DNA of 64,000 nucleotides from Aeromonas rivipollensis (GCF_010974825.1 NZ_JAAILA010000015.1:110731-174730); one strand, 5' to 3'; counted from the stretch's first letter, positions 44,852 to 55,460 are shown. Notes: generated by a model not told the origin, from the sequence alone. Made by a program: numbers and translations.

Positions 44852-45601
44852 TTACTGAATGCTCTTGCCGGCTCGCACGTCCTTGATGAAGCCTTTCAGG
44901 CTCGCCAGATCGCGGGGGGCACCGCGCAGGATCTGATCGCCGATGATGAAGGCCGGGGTGCCGGAGATGCTCATGGCCTCGGCCAGGGCACGGTTGGTAC
45001 CCAGGTTCTGATCTATGCTGCCGTCCTTGATCTTCGCCTCGACCTTGCTCCAGTTGACGCCAGCCGCCTCCGCAAGCTGCTTCACCTGGGCCTCGTCGGA
45101 GAGCGGGCCCTGATGGGCATAGAGCTTGTCGTGGAAGGCCTGGTACTTGTCGGGCTGGCCAAGCTTCACCGCCAGCGCCGCGCGGGCGGCATAGTAGGAG
45201 GTCTCGCTCAGTATGGGGAACTGCTTGTAGATGTAGCGGATGTCCTTGTCTTCAGCGAGCAGTTGCTGGATGAGGGGGTGGGCCCGCTTGCAGTAGCCGC
45301 AGTTGTAGTCGAAGAACTCCACCACGGTCAGGCTGCCCTTGGGGTTGCCGGTCTCGGGATCCTGGTTGGCGAAGAGCTGCTTGGCATGGGCCTCGATCAG
45401 CGTCTTGTCGTTCTCGGCCTGCTGGCTCTCCTGCTTGGCGCGCAGGGCATTGGACATCTCGACCAGTATTTCCGGATTCTTGACCAGATAGTCGCGCACG
45501 ATCTGCTCGACGTCGCTCTTGGTCAGCTCGCTCGCCTGCACCGGCGCCGCAAGCAGGGTCGCGCCGGTCAGGGCGGCGAACAGGGCATGTTTGATTCTCA
45601 T
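44852..45601 (-). CDS. DsbA-family periplasmic thiol oxidoreductase (Com1/ScsC-like)
   Basis: The 249-residue protein has a signal peptide ending QA (near residue 23), an N-terminal helical stretch and the thioredoxin-fold domain with active site CGYC (VVEFFDYNCGYCKRAHPL, near residue 98). The cis-Pro loop is ISGTPAFIIGDQ. The N-terminal helix suggests an oligomeric ScsC- or Com1-like protein with isomerase or reductase activity. No DsbD-like partner is adjacent. Confidence 0.88.
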   Translation of the reverse strand: MRIKHALFAALTGATLLAAPVQASELTKSDVEQIVRDYLVKNPEILVEMSNALRAKQESQQAENDKTLIEAHAKQLFANQDPETGNPKGSLTVVEFFDYNCGYCKRAHPLIQQLLAEDKDIRYIYKQFPILSETSYYAARAALAVKLGQPDKYQAFHDKLYAHQGPLSDEAQVKQLAEAAGVNWSKVEAKIKDGSIDQNLGTNRALAEAMSISGTPAFIIGDQILRGAPRDLASLKGFIKDVRAGKSIQ

Positions 45602-45799
45602 ATGTCCATCTTGCTGGGAATATCGTGGAGGCCACTATAGTGGGTGAGTCTGTTTTCAAGTCAAGCCATCCGGTTGAAAAAGCACGGTTTGGGCCGAGTC
45701 TGCGGGTTTTGTTGGCCATTTAGCCCAATAAATCGGCAAACGAACAGAGCGGGGATTTACAAGGGGGATCGTCATGGGTAATATGCGTCGCACTGCTGC

Positions 45800-45887
45800 G
45801 GAGGGGTGGCAGAGCGGCTGAATGCACCGGTCTTGAAAACCGGCGATGGGCGACCATCCGTGGGTTCAAATCCCACCTCCTCCGCCA
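45800..45887 (+). tRNA. tRNA-Ser (anticodon TGA)
   Basis: An 88-base class II tRNA with acceptor stem GGAGGGG/CTCCTCC, anticodon arm CCGGT-CTTGAAA-ACCGG with loop anticodon TGA, a long variable arm (GATGGGCGACCATC), T arm GTGGG-TTCAAAT-CCCAC, discriminator G and encoded CCA. Serine tRNA genes are common integration sites, and the accessory region begins just after it. Confidence 0.97.
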
Positions 45888-45895
45888 TCTATATA

Positions 45896-45927
45896 GCCCA
45901 ACTGATTGATTCGGTTGGGCTTTTTTG
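45896..45927 (+). terminator. Terminator of tRNA-Ser
   Basis: An AGCCCAAC/GTTGGGCT stem followed by TTTTTT starts 9 bases after the CCA end. Confidence 0.92.
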
Positions 45928-46038
45928 TATCTATGATTTTTGGTATGCCAGTGAGTATGCCATTAGGTGTTGGCTGTCCTACCCCTTGATAGCACCCCAT
46001 TGGACAGGTCATTGCCACGACTTCCTCAAGTTACCCAA

Positions 46039-46069
46039 AGCAAGAGAGGGCCATTGGCCCTCTCTTGCT
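46039..46069. terminator. Long perfect hairpin after the UPF0149 gene
   Basis: A 14-bp stem (AGCAAGAGAGGGCC/GGCCCTCTCTTGCT) lies between the tRNA-Ser terminator and the UPF0149 stop. The T-run on the minus strand is weak, so it may act mainly as a roadblock or mRNA-end protector. Confidence 0.6.
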
Positions 46070-46083
46070 ATCTATTTTATTGG

Positions 46084-46752
46084 TCAGTGCAAACAGCACT
46101 GTTTGTACTTCTTGCCGCTGCCACAGGGACACGGCTCGTTGCGGCCAATCTTGATGGGGGCCACCACCGGCTGAGGTCGTGCCGGGCGTTCACTACGTTG
46201 TGCCAGAAAGTGGGCATGCAGGATACGAGCGGCAAAGCGAGCCTTGCTGGCTTGCTCTTGCAGATGTTCATTGCTGATCGCTTCGAGCGATGTAGGCATT
46301 TTCTCCAGCGGTTCACTGATCATCGATAGTGCAGCAGCTTCCGGGGCCGGTAGCGTGGGCCATGGCTCCAGTTCAAGACCTCCCAGGTAACCACCACACC
46401 AGTCGTGGATCAGCGGAACCCACTCACCGTGTCGTTCAAACTCCGGTGCCACCGGGAAATAGTCTTCTGCCGCATAGGTCAGAGTGGTCGCAATGTCGTT
46501 GCTGTGGCGCATCACCAGGTCGATAAAGCGTTCCAGTTCGGCTTCGCTTTGCCACTCGGGTTGATCCTGCTCACCACCCCAGATCGCGTGGAGCCAGGTG
46601 CTCGGCATAATGAGGTGGGGGCCAGAGACCACCGCCGTTAAAAAGCCATCGAGCATCGACATTGAGGCAATGCTGTTTTCACTGCCGTAGCGCTCAAGCA
46701 GCGCCTCCAACTCATCGAACTCTTCATCACTCAAAATTTCAAACGATTGCAT
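46084..46752 (-). CDS. UPF0149/YecA-family protein with SEC-C metal-binding motif
   Basis: The 222-residue protein has a UPF0149 domain ([36 protein letters not shown]) and a C-terminal SEC-C zinc motif ([18 protein letters not shown], residues about 203-221), as also found at the end of SecA. Function unknown; metal binding is inferred from the motif. The ATG at 46752 has GGAG upstream. It sits between tRNA-Ser and the restriction operon and could be backbone or island cargo. Confidence 0.85.
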   Translation of the reverse strand: MQSFEILSDEEFDELEALLERYGSENSIASMSMLDGFLTAVVSGPHLIMPSTWLHAIWGGEQDQPEWQSEAELERFIDLVMRHSNDIATTLTYAAEDYFPVAPEFERHGEWVPLIHDWCGGYLGGLELEPWPTLPAPEAAALSMISEPLEKMPTSLEAISNEHLQEQASKARFAARILHAHFLAQRSERPARPQPVVAPIKIGRNEPCPCGSGKKYKQCCLH

Positions 46753-46805
46753 TTTTACCAACTCCACTAATCCATCTGTTTGGGCATGGAGTAGAATATT
46801 GTTGA

Positions 46806-49800
46806 CTAAATGTCACCACCCACCCCTTTGAATTTCTCAATAAACGCCGCGATCTTCTGGAAAACGATCTGTTTCTTGGTCAGATATTGCGGGTTTAGCG
46901 GGCTCATCTTGGGCAACAGTGAATTGAGTTCGGTGCCGTTTTCGCTGGCGAATTCGCGCTTGAGCGAAGTACTGATATAGCGCTTTGCCGCTTCCACATT
47001 CAGATTTTCAGAGCTGATCAGCTCATCGGCTTCTCGTCGTTGCTCAGCTTGAGCAAACGCATAGAAAGCTTCGATGACACTTGCGGCATCACCAATCTGG
47101 TCCAAGTCGGTTTGATTGATAAAATCGACCAGCAGGCTCTCCTTGGCTCGATTGCCAAGGCTTGCACGGATCAGTCGGCGCACTTCGTCTACCAGCTCTG
47201 CTTTGCTTCTGGTTTTCTTGTTGTGCTCATAGATCAGCTCAAGTATGTAATCGAGGTTGATCTCCTGGGATTTGAGCAGATCCACCTCAAAGACGATGTC
47301 ATCCCAATCGATGGTCGATTTGTCTTTTTCCTCTGCTGATTTTTGCCGACGCTGCCAATCTCGGATGTCATTGTAAGTAGAACGGTAGTCCTGGATCGTG
47401 CGTTCGGCTGGCAGGCGAATGGTCTGCAACTCGGCAAGCTTTGCATCATCCAGATAGTGTTCGGCTTTGAACGCCTCGACCGCTTCAGGATCGCTCATAT
47501 CTACGCTTTGCAGGGCCTTCAGGCTAGCAAACTCGTCATAGTTTTGTAGCAGGTTCTCAACGCGCAGATACTCGCCAAAGAGTTTCGCGAACGCTTTTTT
47601 GTCGGCCTCTTTCTCAATGGCCGCAGGATCAGGAAAGCGCTGCTCCAGCTCGCTGACCACATCCATAAAGCCGCGCCGTGCTTGACCGGTTACGAGATCG
47701 GTAAAGCCTTCCATGTACTCCTTGTAGCTCTTTTCCAACACCACATTCTTGGTGTTCTTGTCACCGAACAGGGTGATGGCGTCGATGGTCGCCTGCTCCA
47801 GATCGCGGAAGGTGACGATATTGCCGAAGGTTTTGGTAGCGTCAAAAATGCGATTGGTGCGCGAGTAAGCCTGCATCAGTCCGTGGTAGCGCAGGTTCTT
47901 GTCTACAAACAGAGTGTTCAGCGTGGGGGCATCAAAGCCGGTCAGGAACATGCCCACCACGATCAGCAGATCGATCTCCTTGGCCTTAACCTGTTTGGCC
48001 AAGTCACGGTAATAGTTCTGAAAACCATTGCTGTCCACGCTGAAATTGGTTTTAAACAGCGCGTTATAGTCTGCGATGGCCGCGTTTAAAAACTCCTTGG
48101 CACTGCTATTCATGGCAGAGACATCAAAGCTCTCATCCTCAATGTCACCCACTGCATCCTGCTCTTCATTGGCGGAAAACGAGAAAATAGTGGCAACTTT
48201 AAGGGGCTTATTGCTCTTTTGCTGCAACGCCTTAAACGATTCGTAGTAGAGCTTGGCCGCCTCCACGCTGCTCACCGCAAACATGGCATTAAAGCCTTTG
48301 GCGTTCGCTTGCAGGCGATGGGTCTTTTGCCGGAAGTTGTTCAGGATGTACTGGGTGATCTCACGAATGCGATCCGGATGTAGCAAAGCCTGCTTGTTTT
48401 CCGCTGCGCTCAGCTTCTTCTCATCCTTCTCTGTTTCGATGGCTTTGAACTGCGGGCGAACATCGTTGTAGTCCACCTTGAACTTGAGTACTTTTTCATC
48501 GCGAATGGCATCGGTGATGACATAAGAGTGCAACTCGCGGCCAAACACACTGGCGGTGGTGTCTGCGCCTAGCGCGTTCTGCGGGAAGATGGGCGTGCCG
48601 GTGAAGCCAAACTGATAGAAGCGTTTGAATTTCTTCTTAATGTTCTTCTGTGCCTCACCAAATTGGCTGCGATGGCACTCATCGAAAATAAAGACCACCT
48701 GCTTGCCGTAAATCGGCAAGTCGGCCTCGCTCTTCATCAAGTTGTTGAGCTTCTGGATGGTCGTGACGACGATCTTGTTGTCATCCTTGTCCAGATTGCG
48801 CTTCAGGCCCGCTGTGCTGTCTGAGCCATTGACGCTATCGGGTGAAAAGCGCTGGTACTCCCTCATGGTCTGGTAATCCAGATCTTTACGGTCCACCACG
48901 AAAAATACCTTGTCGATAAACTCCAGTTCGGTGGCCAGTCGCGCCGCCTTAAAACTGGTCAAGGTTTTGCCTGAACCTGTAGTGTGCCAGATATAGCCGC
49001 CGCTTTCGGTATTACTCCAGTTCTTTGTCTGATATGCACTGTTGATCTTCCACAGAATGCGCTCGGTGGCGGCAATCTGGTAAGGGCGCATCACCAGCAA
49101 GGTGTTGCTGATGTCGAACACCGAGTAATGCAGCAGCACATTGAGCAATGTGTGTTTCTGAAAGAAGGTTGCAGTAAAGTCCTTCAGATCCTTGATAAGC
49201 GCGTTGTCCGACTTCGCCCAATTCATGGTGAAGTCGAAGCTATTTTTATTGCGTGCTGTGGTATTGGCAAAATAGCGACTATCGGTGCCGTTGGAGATGA
49301 CAAACAGCTGTAAATATTTGAACAAAGAGTGCTTACTGTTAAAGCTTTCTTTGCTGTAGCGGTGGACCTGATTAAAGGCTTCGCGGATCGCCACACCACG
49401 TTTTTTAAGCTCGATCTGTACCAGTGGCAGACCGTTCACCAGGATCGTCACATCATAGCGATTGGCAAGGCTGCCGGTTTGTTCAAACTGCTTGATCACC
49501 TGTACCTTGTTGCGGACGATGTTCTTCTTATCCAGCAGGTATATGTTTTTAATTCGACCATCATCAAAAACGAAGTCATGGATATAGTCATCGTGGATCT
49601 TGCGGGTTTTATCGACGATGCTGTCGCTGGGCTTATCGAGGAAGGTCTCAACAAAACGCTGCCATTCGCCATCAAGAAACGCTACGTTATTGAGTGCTTG
49701 CAGCTGTTCCCGTACATTGGCGAGCATTTTTGTGGGGTTATTCAGGGTGGGCAGGAACTCATAACCTTGATTGGCAAGATCCTCAATTAGCTCGTGCTCC

Positions 49801-49904
49801 AGATCACTTTCGCTCTGATAGCTTTCAGCAACCGACCATTCCTTAGTGTATTTATCCAGCACGATAAATTTGTTGGATTCTGCGATGGTTTTATAATCAG
49901 CCAT
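46806..49904 (-). CDS. hsdR: Type IC restriction endonuclease subunit HsdR
   Basis: The 1032-residue protein follows EcoR124I HsdR closely. The nuclease residues fall at D151, E165 and K167 (ELKKRG segment), and the Walker A lysine is K313 in HTTGSGKT, the same numbers as in EcoR124I. The motor has FDECHRSQF (DEAD-type box), FGFTGTP and [11 protein letters not shown]. It translocates DNA and cleaves unmethylated foreign DNA. The start overlaps the prrC stop by 8 bases; CAGGAGC is the binding site. Base composition is clearly lower in GC than the left half of the window, a sign of transfer. Confidence 0.95.
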   Translation of the reverse strand: MADYKTIAESNKFIVLDKYTKEWSVAESYQSESDLEHELIEDLANQGYEFLPTLNNPTKMLANVREQLQALNNVAFLDGEWQRFVETFLDKPSDSIVDKTRKIHDDYIHDFVFDDGRIKNIYLLDKKNIVRNKVQVIKQFEQTGSLANRYDVTILVNGLPLVQIELKKRGVAIREAFNQVHRYSKESFNSKHSLFKYLQLFVISNGTDSRYFANTTARNKNSFDFTMNWAKSDNALIKDLKDFTATFFQKHTLLNVLLHYSVFDISNTLLVMRPYQIAATERILWKINSAYQTKNWSNTESGGYIWHTTGSGKTLTSFKAARLATELEFIDKVFFVVDRKDLDYQTMREYQRFSPDSVNGSDSTAGLKRNLDKDDNKIVVTTIQKLNNLMKSEADLPIYGKQVVFIFDECHRSQFGEAQKNIKKKFKRFYQFGFTGTPIFPQNALGADTTASVFGRELHSYVITDAIRDEKVLKFKVDYNDVRPQFKAIETEKDEKKLSAAENKQALLHPDRIREITQYILNNFRQKTHRLQANAKGFNAMFAVSSVEAAKLYYESFKALQQKSNKPLKVATIFSFSANEEQDAVGDIEDESFDVSAMNSSAKEFLNAAIADYNALFKTNFSVDSNGFQNYYRDLAKQVKAKEIDLLIVVGMFLTGFDAPTLNTLFVDKNLRYHGLMQAYSRTNRIFDATKTFGNIVTFRDLEQATIDAITLFGDKNTKNVVLEKSYKEYMEGFTDLVTGQARRGFMDVVSELEQRFPDPAAIEKEADKKAFAKLFGEYLRVENLLQNYDEFASLKALQSVDMSDPEAVEAFKAEHYLDDAKLAELQTIRLPAERTIQDYRSTYNDIRDWQRRQKSAEEKDKSTIDWDDIVFEVDLLKSQEINLDYILELIYEHNKKTRSKAELVDEVRRLIRASLGNRAKESLLVDFINQTDLDQIGDAASVIEAFYAFAQAEQRREADELISSENLNVEAAKRYISTSLKREFASENGTELNSLLPKMSPLNPQYLTKKQIVFQKIAAFIEKFKGVGGDI

Positions 49905-51036
49905 TTTGGTGCTCCTGCTGCCAGTAGCCATAGTTGCTCTTCAAATGCTCGAGCAAAAATTTGACAATCGCTTTCTCAGCTTGCGTTGGCTCTGCAACGG
50001 CTTCGTTCGATAGCGTGTTGTGGCTTGTGAAATTAATTATTCTGCTTAGATAAAGTTGCTTATCATCCGGCAAGAGTTCTGACCATTTGGGGTAACCCAA
50101 AAAGCTGGCTGTTTTCTCATAGAGGTTTCGCAGCAAGGTGAAATGAAACCGTTCAACCCTGTTGTCCGCAATCGCCTGCTCAATGACCTGCTTCAGGTGC
50201 AGATGGTAGGAAAAGCTCTTGTTGGAGTCACCGTGCTTCACTGTCAAGTCGAATGTGCCGTCTTCATGGCGATCTAGGAGATAACAGCCCTCATTTTTGC
50301 CTTTTTTGCTGAGTTCTAGTTCGTTGTGAAGGACGTTGTAGAACAGCGGGCTGTGTGTGGTGATGATGAACTTAAGATCGGACCGGCTTGATTTGATCAA
50401 CCCTGCCACGTTAACTGCTAACTCGATCAAGTGGTTCTCATCCAGTGAGCTCACGGGGTCATCAACAAAGACGTAGGTCAAATTATTGAAAACATGGGTG
50501 GAGCGGTCAGTGACCTCTGGGATGTTTAGCTCGGAAATAACCTGCTCCAGCAGGGTATTGAAAACACTCCAGATAAAGTTACTTTCCTCACCTTTGGAAA
50601 TTTTGATATGGGGTTCTTGTCGAGTATTTCCGCGCTCGAATGAAAAACTAACCGATGAAAAATCCGCACTGAACTGCGGCGTCAACTTCTCGCTCGTGTA
50701 ACGCTGAAAGGTGGTGATAATGCTCTGGTCCTGGCCTTGCTCTTCGAGCACCCATTTGGTGAAAGCATTTGGTTGGATTTTCAGTTTCGGCTCTGCATCC
50801 TGCCCCAGGTCGTTGTCCCAGTAAAACAAGTCTTCAGTGAAGGCGCTGTAATAAAGAATCTTCTTGTCGGCCAACTCCGACGATGGCGCACTATCATCTT
50901 CCTCCTTCGGCGCAATCAGTTGCTTGAACTCTCGCGACAGGCGCGTTTTGCCCGTACCGTTGAAGGCGTAGATCAGTTGCACTTTCTTGTTGGTATCTTT
51001 TAACTGCTGGGCGATGTCGGTCAGCCTCTTACCCAT
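49897..51036 (-). CDS. prrC: PrrC-type anticodon nuclease
   Basis: The 379-residue protein has an ABC/SMC-like ATPase N-terminus: Walker [13 protein letters not shown] (26-37), signature-like SKGEES (147-152) and Walker [13 protein letters not shown] (189-200). The C-terminal nuclease part carries R303-x3-E307 and H339. PrrC of E. coli uses Arg320, Glu324 and His356 to cut tRNA-Lys; the spacings (4 and 32) are identical here, as is the location between hsdS and hsdR. In E. coli PrrC is kept silent by the restriction complex and released when phage inhibits restriction. Here that mechanism is inferred. Confidence 0.87.
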   Translation of the reverse strand: MGKRLTDIAQQLKDTNKKVQLIYAFNGTGKTRLSREFKQLIAPKEEDDSAPSSELADKKILYYSAFTEDLFYWDNDLGQDAEPKLKIQPNAFTKWVLEEQGQDQSIITTFQRYTSEKLTPQFSADFSSVSFSFERGNTRQEPHIKISKGEESNFIWSVFNTLLEQVISELNIPEVTDRSTHVFNNLTYVFVDDPVSSLDENHLIELAVNVAGLIKSSRSDLKFIITTHSPLFYNVLHNELELSKKGKNEGCYLLDRHEDGTFDLTVKHGDSNKSFSYHLHLKQVIEQAIADNRVERFHFTLLRNLYEKTASFLGYPKWSELLPDDKQLYLSRIINFTSHNTLSNEAVAEPTQAEKAIVKFLLEHLKSNYGYWQQEHQNG

Positions 51037-51037
51037 G

Positions 51038-52249
51038 TTACACCTCTACCCCTTCCTGCTTGGGAAAGCTCAGCAACAGATCGCGGTAATACGCGTATTG
51101 TTTTTGACGCAGTTCGATTTCGCGGGGCAGACCCTCGGTGAGGGAGGTGGTCAAGGCATCGAATTTGTCGAGGATGGCGACGATGCGGGCTTGCTCGGCA
51201 AGTGGTGGAAAGGGGAGCTTCAATGCTTCAAAGGTGCCAAGATTTATATTACTCTGCGCACTGCTTTTTTCCCTCCCCTTTTCTTCAAGCTTGCGTTTGG
51301 TTGATTGAAGAAGGTATTCAACATAAGCAGAGGTTGTTTTTTCAGGGTCAGCAACAAAGCCGATTACGCTGTCGGGAAAGCAAGCATCAAAACCCAATAT
51401 GGATGTTTCCGCGATATTTGCTGCAATTGTAATGCACAGTGTGCCCTTTGGCCACAGTTTGCTTTGCTGCAATCCAAAGTCGCTATACGTTTGGCTATGC
51501 GCCATAATGATGTGAGCCGCGTTTCTAATATCGCCCGTTTGTATAAATGGAACATCGCCTCCATACAGCCGCTCATCATTTCTAGGACGATGCTTGGATT
51601 TTCCGCGCCCAAAATCAATTGCCATTTCCGGCAACGTCTTCCACTCCACTTCTCCGTCTTCAAAACTCAACAACTGGTCGCGATAGTGGTTGTATTGCTT
51701 TTTACGTGCAGTAAGCTCGTTGGTAAGCTCGTTGGTAAGCTCGGTGAAGGTGTCCAGTATACGAACGATTTCGGCTTGTATTTTCAGCGATTTTTTGGGG
51801 TTATCTGGGCAAGGGATAGGGATTATTTTTGATGCATAATTGCCGATCCACTGGCGTTTGTGGTCGCCATCAACCAATTCACTTGGTAGTGTGTTCAGCC
51901 AATAATAAATATATTTAAGTAGCGTTTTGCTTTCATTGCTTGACGTGATCATCTTCATCGCAGATGACTTGGCCTTAAAATCAAAGTCTACCCATTTATG
52001 GGCGGTCGTGAAGTCATCGAAGATGATTACGGGATTTTCGGAAGCCTTATAAATTCCATCGACTTCATCCGTATAGCCAAGAACAAAAGTTTTCCCAGCT
52101 GTCAGAACGGGAGTTTTAAATTGAGCATTGTAATTTTTGGCCGCCACTAGGTATTTGGTCGGTTGCTCATATTTCGTCACATCCCCTAATGGAAGCCATT
52201 CAACATTAACACCATTTAGCAACTTTTCGATAAAGTCAACATGGCTCAT
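51038..52249 (-). CDS. hsdS: Type IC specificity subunit HsdS
   Basis: The 403-residue protein has two target-recognition domains (about 10-150 and 205-350), each followed by a long helix (KIQAEIVRILDTFTELTNEL and LAEQARIVAILDKFDALTTS). The central conserved region contains a four-residue repeat TNEL-TNEL encoded by 12-bp tandem DNA (see repeat), as in EcoR124I. It dictates the two half sites recognised by methylase and nuclease. It lies one base from prrC and has GAGG inside the fic gene end. Confidence 0.93.
   Translation of the reverse strand: MSHVDFIEKLLNGVNVEWLPLGDVTKYEQPTKYLVAAKNYNAQFKTPVLTAGKTFVLGYTDEVDGIYKASENPVIIFDDFTTAHKWVDFDFKAKSSAMKMITSSNESKTLLKYIYYWLNTLPSELVDGDHKRQWIGNYASKIIPIPCPDNPKKSLKIQAEIVRILDTFTELTNELTNELTARKKQYNHYRDQLLSFEDGEVEWKTLPEMAIDFGRGKSKHRPRNDERLYGGDVPFIQTGDIRNAAHIIMAHSQTYSDFGLQQSKLWPKGTLCITIAANIAETSILGFDACFPDSVIGFVADPEKTTSAYVEYLLQSTKRKLEEKGREKSSAQSNINLGTFEALKLPFPPLAEQARIVAILDKFDALTTSLTEGLPREIELRQKQYAYYRDLLLSFPKQEGVEV
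51711..51746 (-). repeat. hsdS: 12-bp tandem repeat in the HsdS spacer helix
   Basis: The plus-strand reading is GTAAGCTCGTTG twice, then GTAAGCTCGGTG, encoding TEL-TNEL-TNEL. In EcoR124I versus EcoDXXI, two or three such four-residue repeats change the DNA spacer by one base pair. Loss or gain of a unit keeps the frame, so this is a candidate specificity switch. Confidence 0.9.
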
Positions 52250-52251
52250 GA

Positions 52252-52857
52252 TTACAGCTCCTCTGTCTTGAATTCGCTATAACCTTCGTAGTAATAGCTG
52301 ACATCAATACCCTTCATGAACAAGGCGCGGTCATCAATCTGGCTGGTGAGCGCTTGTTTAAGCAGCGCCTTTATTTCCAGGTCTTTCACTACGCTGCGCT
52401 GCATCGCAGAGAGGTATTCTTCTTTATCTACCAGGTTCCAATCCACGACTTGTTTAAGCGCTGCTTTGAGCATCAGGTCTAGCCAGATACGCGTAGCACG
52501 GCCATTGCCTTCGCGAAATGGGTGGGCGATGTTCATCTCGACATATTTTTCGATGACTTCATCAAAGGTGCGTTGTGGCATGCCATCGATATGCTTTAGC
52601 GATACGTCCAAATACATCAGTGGTGCAAAACGAAAATTCCCCTTGGCAATGTTGACATCGCGAATATTCCCGGCGAAGTGATAGATGTCACCGAAGAGAT
52701 AGCCATGAATAAAGCTAAGCCCGGAAAACGTCCCTACGCCAGCCTTGTTAATGTCGCCAGAGTCGAAAAGTTGCTTAGCTTTTTGCTTACTGATTTTCTC
52801 CTCAGCTTTGGCAAGTTCAACCTGATTGGTGATGTTTAATTTATTCTCTAACATCAT
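52252..52857 (-). CDS. Fic-domain adenylyltransferase inside the restriction operon
   Basis: The 201-residue Fic/DOC-family protein has the full active motif [12 protein letters not shown] at residues 112-123 and a flap-like region ([11 protein letters not shown] near 73-83). Fic enzymes transfer AMP to target proteins. An N-terminal inhibitory helix with the S/TxxxE motif is not obvious. It is translationally coupled to hsdM (ATGA overlap at 52854) and lies 2 bases before hsdS. Fic-like genes (rloF-type) are known passengers of type I operons; the target is unknown. Confidence 0.88.
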   Translation of the reverse strand: MMLENKLNITNQVELAKAEEKISKQKAKQLFDSGDINKAGVGTFSGLSFIHGYLFGDIYHFAGNIRDVNIAKGNFRFAPLMYLDVSLKHIDGMPQRTFDEVIEKYVEMNIAHPFREGNGRATRIWLDLMLKAALKQVVDWNLVDKEEYLSAMQRSVVKDLEIKALLKQALTSQIDDRALFMKGIDVSYYYEGYSEFKTEEL

Positions 52858-54455
52858 GCTACCTCTCCTTCGCTTTCCATGCCCTCGGTCGGTATTTCTT
52901 CAATCGTCGTCCCTTCGATTTTGGCAACAATGGTATCAATTTCTTTGCGCAGTTTATCAATGTTGGCAACCGTGGTTTTCAGCTCGATATTGAGCTGGCT
53001 GATATCCAGCACTTCACGGTTGTCTTTCGCTTCGACATAGCTGCTGACGGAGAGGTTGTAATCGTTGGTGGCAACCTGCTTGAGGGGCACCGATTTGGCG
53101 AAGTGATCGACATTGGCCTTGCTGTCGAACACCGCCATGATTTGCTCGATGTGCCTGTCCAGCAGCACGTTGTTATTAGTCTCTTTTTTGAAATAGTCAG
53201 GACCACTAGCATCGATAAACTGGATGGTTGTCTCTTTTTTGTTTTTGGCCAATACCAGAATGTTCACGGCGATGGTGGTGCCGTAAAACAGATTGGGTGC
53301 CAGCGAGACCACCGTTTCCACATAGTTGTTGTCCACCAGATATTGCCGGATCTTTTGCTCGGCCCCGCCACGGTAGAAGATGCCGGGGAAGCAGACGATG
53401 GCGGCGCGGCCTTTGGCGGAGAGGTAGCTGAGCGCATGCAGCACGAAGGCAAAATCGGCTTTGGATTTGGGGGCGAGTACGCCAGCCGGGGCAAAGCGGT
53501 CATCGTTGATCAGCGTGGGGTCGTCCGAACCTATCCACTTTACCGAATAGGGTGGGTTGGAGACGATGGCATCGAACGGCTTGTCGTCGCCAAAGTGGGG
53601 TTCGCGCAGCGTATCGCCGAGCTGGATGTTGAACTTGTCGTAGTTGATGTTGTGCAAGAACATGTTCATCCGCGCCAGGTTGTAAGTGGTGTGGTTGAGC
53701 TCTTGCCCGAAGAAGCCGTCGTCGATGATGTGGGCGTCGAAATGCTTCTTGGCTTGCAGGAGCAGCGAGCCGGAGCCGCAAGCCGGGTCGTAAATTTTGT
53801 TGACGCGACTCTGGCCATGCATGGCGAGCTGGGCGATCAGCTTGGATACATGCTGGGGGGTGAAAAACTCGCCACCGGATTTACCGGCGTTGGCGGCATA
53901 GTTAGAGATAAGGAACTCGTAGGCGTCGCCGAAGAGATCGATATCACTATCTTCAAAATCACCGAGATCCAGCTTGGCTACGCCATTAAGCACTGCTGCC
54001 AAACGGGCGTTTTTATCTTTTACCGTGTTACCCAAGCGGTTACTGGTCGTATCGAAATCGGCGAACAGCCCTTTGATGTCTCGCTCTGACGGGTAACCGC
54101 TAGCCGACGCTTCAATGTCGGCAAAGATATGCGCAAGATCGGTATTGAGGCTTTCATTGCTATTGGCATTTTTGGCCACGTTGGCGAAGAGATCGCTGGG
54201 GCGGATAAAGTAGCCCTTGGTCTTGATGGCATCCTCTTTGATTTCCGGGGTGATCACGCTATCGGGTATTTCTGCGTAGTTGACGCTGTCGTCACCGCCT
54301 TCGATGTAGCTGGCAAAGTTCTCGCTGATAAAGCGGTAGAACAGGGCTCCCAGTACATATTGCTTAAAATCCCACCCATCGACAGCACCGCGAACCTCGT
54401 TGGCAATGGCCCAGATCTGACGTTGCAGGGCGGCGCGTTGTTGAATGCTTGTCAT
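52854..54455 (-). CDS. hsdM: Type I DNA adenine methylase HsdM
   Basis: The 533-residue N6-adenine methyltransferase has an N-terminal HsdM helical domain, SAM motif [13 protein letters not shown] (223-234) and the catalytic NPPYSVKW (300-307). The C-terminal part is coiled-coil-like for HsdS contact. It is first in the operon, which probably starts in the 160-bp gap after the antitoxin gene. The bicistronic methylase unit protects host DNA. Confidence 0.95.
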   Translation of the reverse strand: MTSIQQRAALQRQIWAIANEVRGAVDGWDFKQYVLGALFYRFISENFASYIEGGDDSVNYAEIPDSVITPEIKEDAIKTKGYFIRPSDLFANVAKNANSNESLNTDLAHIFADIEASASGYPSERDIKGLFADFDTTSNRLGNTVKDKNARLAAVLNGVAKLDLGDFEDSDIDLFGDAYEFLISNYAANAGKSGGEFFTPQHVSKLIAQLAMHGQSRVNKIYDPACGSGSLLLQAKKHFDAHIIDDGFFGQELNHTTYNLARMNMFLHNINYDKFNIQLGDTLREPHFGDDKPFDAIVSNPPYSVKWIGSDDPTLINDDRFAPAGVLAPKSKADFAFVLHALSYLSAKGRAAIVCFPGIFYRGGAEQKIRQYLVDNNYVETVVSLAPNLFYGTTIAVNILVLAKNKKETTIQFIDASGPDYFKKETNNNVLLDRHIEQIMAVFDSKANVDHFAKSVPLKQVATNDYNLSVSSYVEAKDNREVLDISQLNIELKTTVANIDKLRKEIDTIVAKIEGTTIEEIPTEGMESEGEVA

Positions 54456-54617
54456 ACTGTGATTCCTGTGTGTCGCCCCGCAAGCCAGGAGGCGGAACTT
54501 CTAATGAAAATGATGTGCATCATACCGGAAAAATGACCCACATTCAGGTAACTGACGCCGTCTGATTAACATCGAAAATTGGTGGGAAGGCTGCTTGCCC
54601 AGTCTTCCCCCTTCCGC

Positions 54618-54998
54618 CTAAAGAGTGATGGTTGGGTAAAGCGCTACATAGACATAGCCATGGCTACCCAGGGTATCGGCTTCACAGGTGAAACCGCCGT
54701 GCTGTAGGGTGATGCGTTGCTGACGGCGGGCGTCCAGTTCGCCTGTCAGCAATTTGGCCTCCAGTTCCTTGATGATGCTCGGGAAGGCTGCTTCCAGTCG
54801 GTCTATTGCCTCTTCTGCCCATTCGCCAATCAATGAGGCTCGATCTGACAGAAAGTGCAGCCGGTGGTGCTCCTGGATAAGGCGAGCCCCAAAGCGGGGC
54901 GTCACGGTATGGGGCAAGCCCCATTGCGCAAAAATGCGGGTAGGTTGGTCTGGATCGGCAGGTTGTTGGTCATGGGTGTGGGTGGCTGTCATGGTCAT
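54618..54998 (-). CDS. YeeU/CbeA-family antitoxin (orphan)
   Basis: The 126-residue protein matches the type IV antitoxin family in order: WGLPHTVTPRFGARLIQEHH, LHFLSDRASL, LTGELDARRQQRITL and the terminal ADTLGSHGYVYVALYPT. E. coli CbeA stabilises FtsZ/MreB against its partner CbtA (YeeV), normally encoded directly downstream. No toxin-like frame lies in the 162 bases before hsdM. So it is an orphan, or the restriction operon replaced its toxin. Confidence 0.88.
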   Translation of the reverse strand: MTMTATHTHDQQPADPDQPTRIFAQWGLPHTVTPRFGARLIQEHHRLHFLSDRASLIGEWAEEAIDRLEAAFPSIIKELEAKLLTGELDARRQQRITLQHGGFTCEADTLGSHGYVYVALYPTITL

Positions 54999-55000
54999 GA

Positions 55001-55315
55001 TTAGCGATACCTCATTTGAATGTCGATGATAGTGCCAGGCACGTTGTGGCGCTGTCGCAATCTGGTCAGATGCTCTGGGAGGTCGGTCAGGTTGGTCAGT
55101 CGTCCCCGGTAGAGCCTGGATAGATTGATGTAGTCGGGATGGCTCACGGTGATGGTCACCTGATGCCCTGGCTGCCAGCGGCCAAAGAGGCGGGCTTTGG
55201 CTTGCCTAATGGTGGTGATGCCGGGTGCTGGTAACGTCTGGCGGTTGCGCAGATGCAGTTTGTTAAGCTCGGGGGCATAGCGATGCACCTCGAGCCTAGT
55301 AATAAGACGGGTCAT
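55001..55315 (-). CDS. Small basic hypothetical protein
   Basis: The 104-residue, Arg-rich protein (isoelectric point clearly basic by inspection) has no signal peptide and contains RQAKARLFGRWQPGHQVTIT near its centre. I do not recognise it. It sits 2 bases upstream of the YeeU-type antitoxin gene, so they are probably co-transcribed. A hairpin/U-tract leader precedes it. CTGGAGTCACC serves as the binding site. Confidence 0.6.
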   Translation of the reverse strand: MTRLITRLEVHRYAPELNKLHLRNRQTLPAPGITTIRQAKARLFGRWQPGHQVTITVSHPDYINLSRLYRGRLTNLTDLPEHLTRLRQRHNVPGTIIDIQMRYR

Positions 55316-55337
55316 GTTCGGTGACTCCAGTAATGAT

Positions 55338-55366
55338 GCAAAGAGCCAGCCTGTGAGGGCTGGCCC
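55338..55366 (-). terminator. Hairpin leader before the 55315 gene
   Basis: A GCCAGCC/GGCTGGC stem followed by TCTTTGCATCATT lies 22 bases before the start codon, between two minus-strand genes. Confidence 0.65.
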
Positions 55367-55460
55367 TTTATGCTGTTTGTGGATGAGTGGGGCTGGGTGG
55401 TTGTGTCTGTTGGTGCCGAGGCTGCAGAAAGCTGCCGGGCCGCAGTGACAGGCGCAGTGG

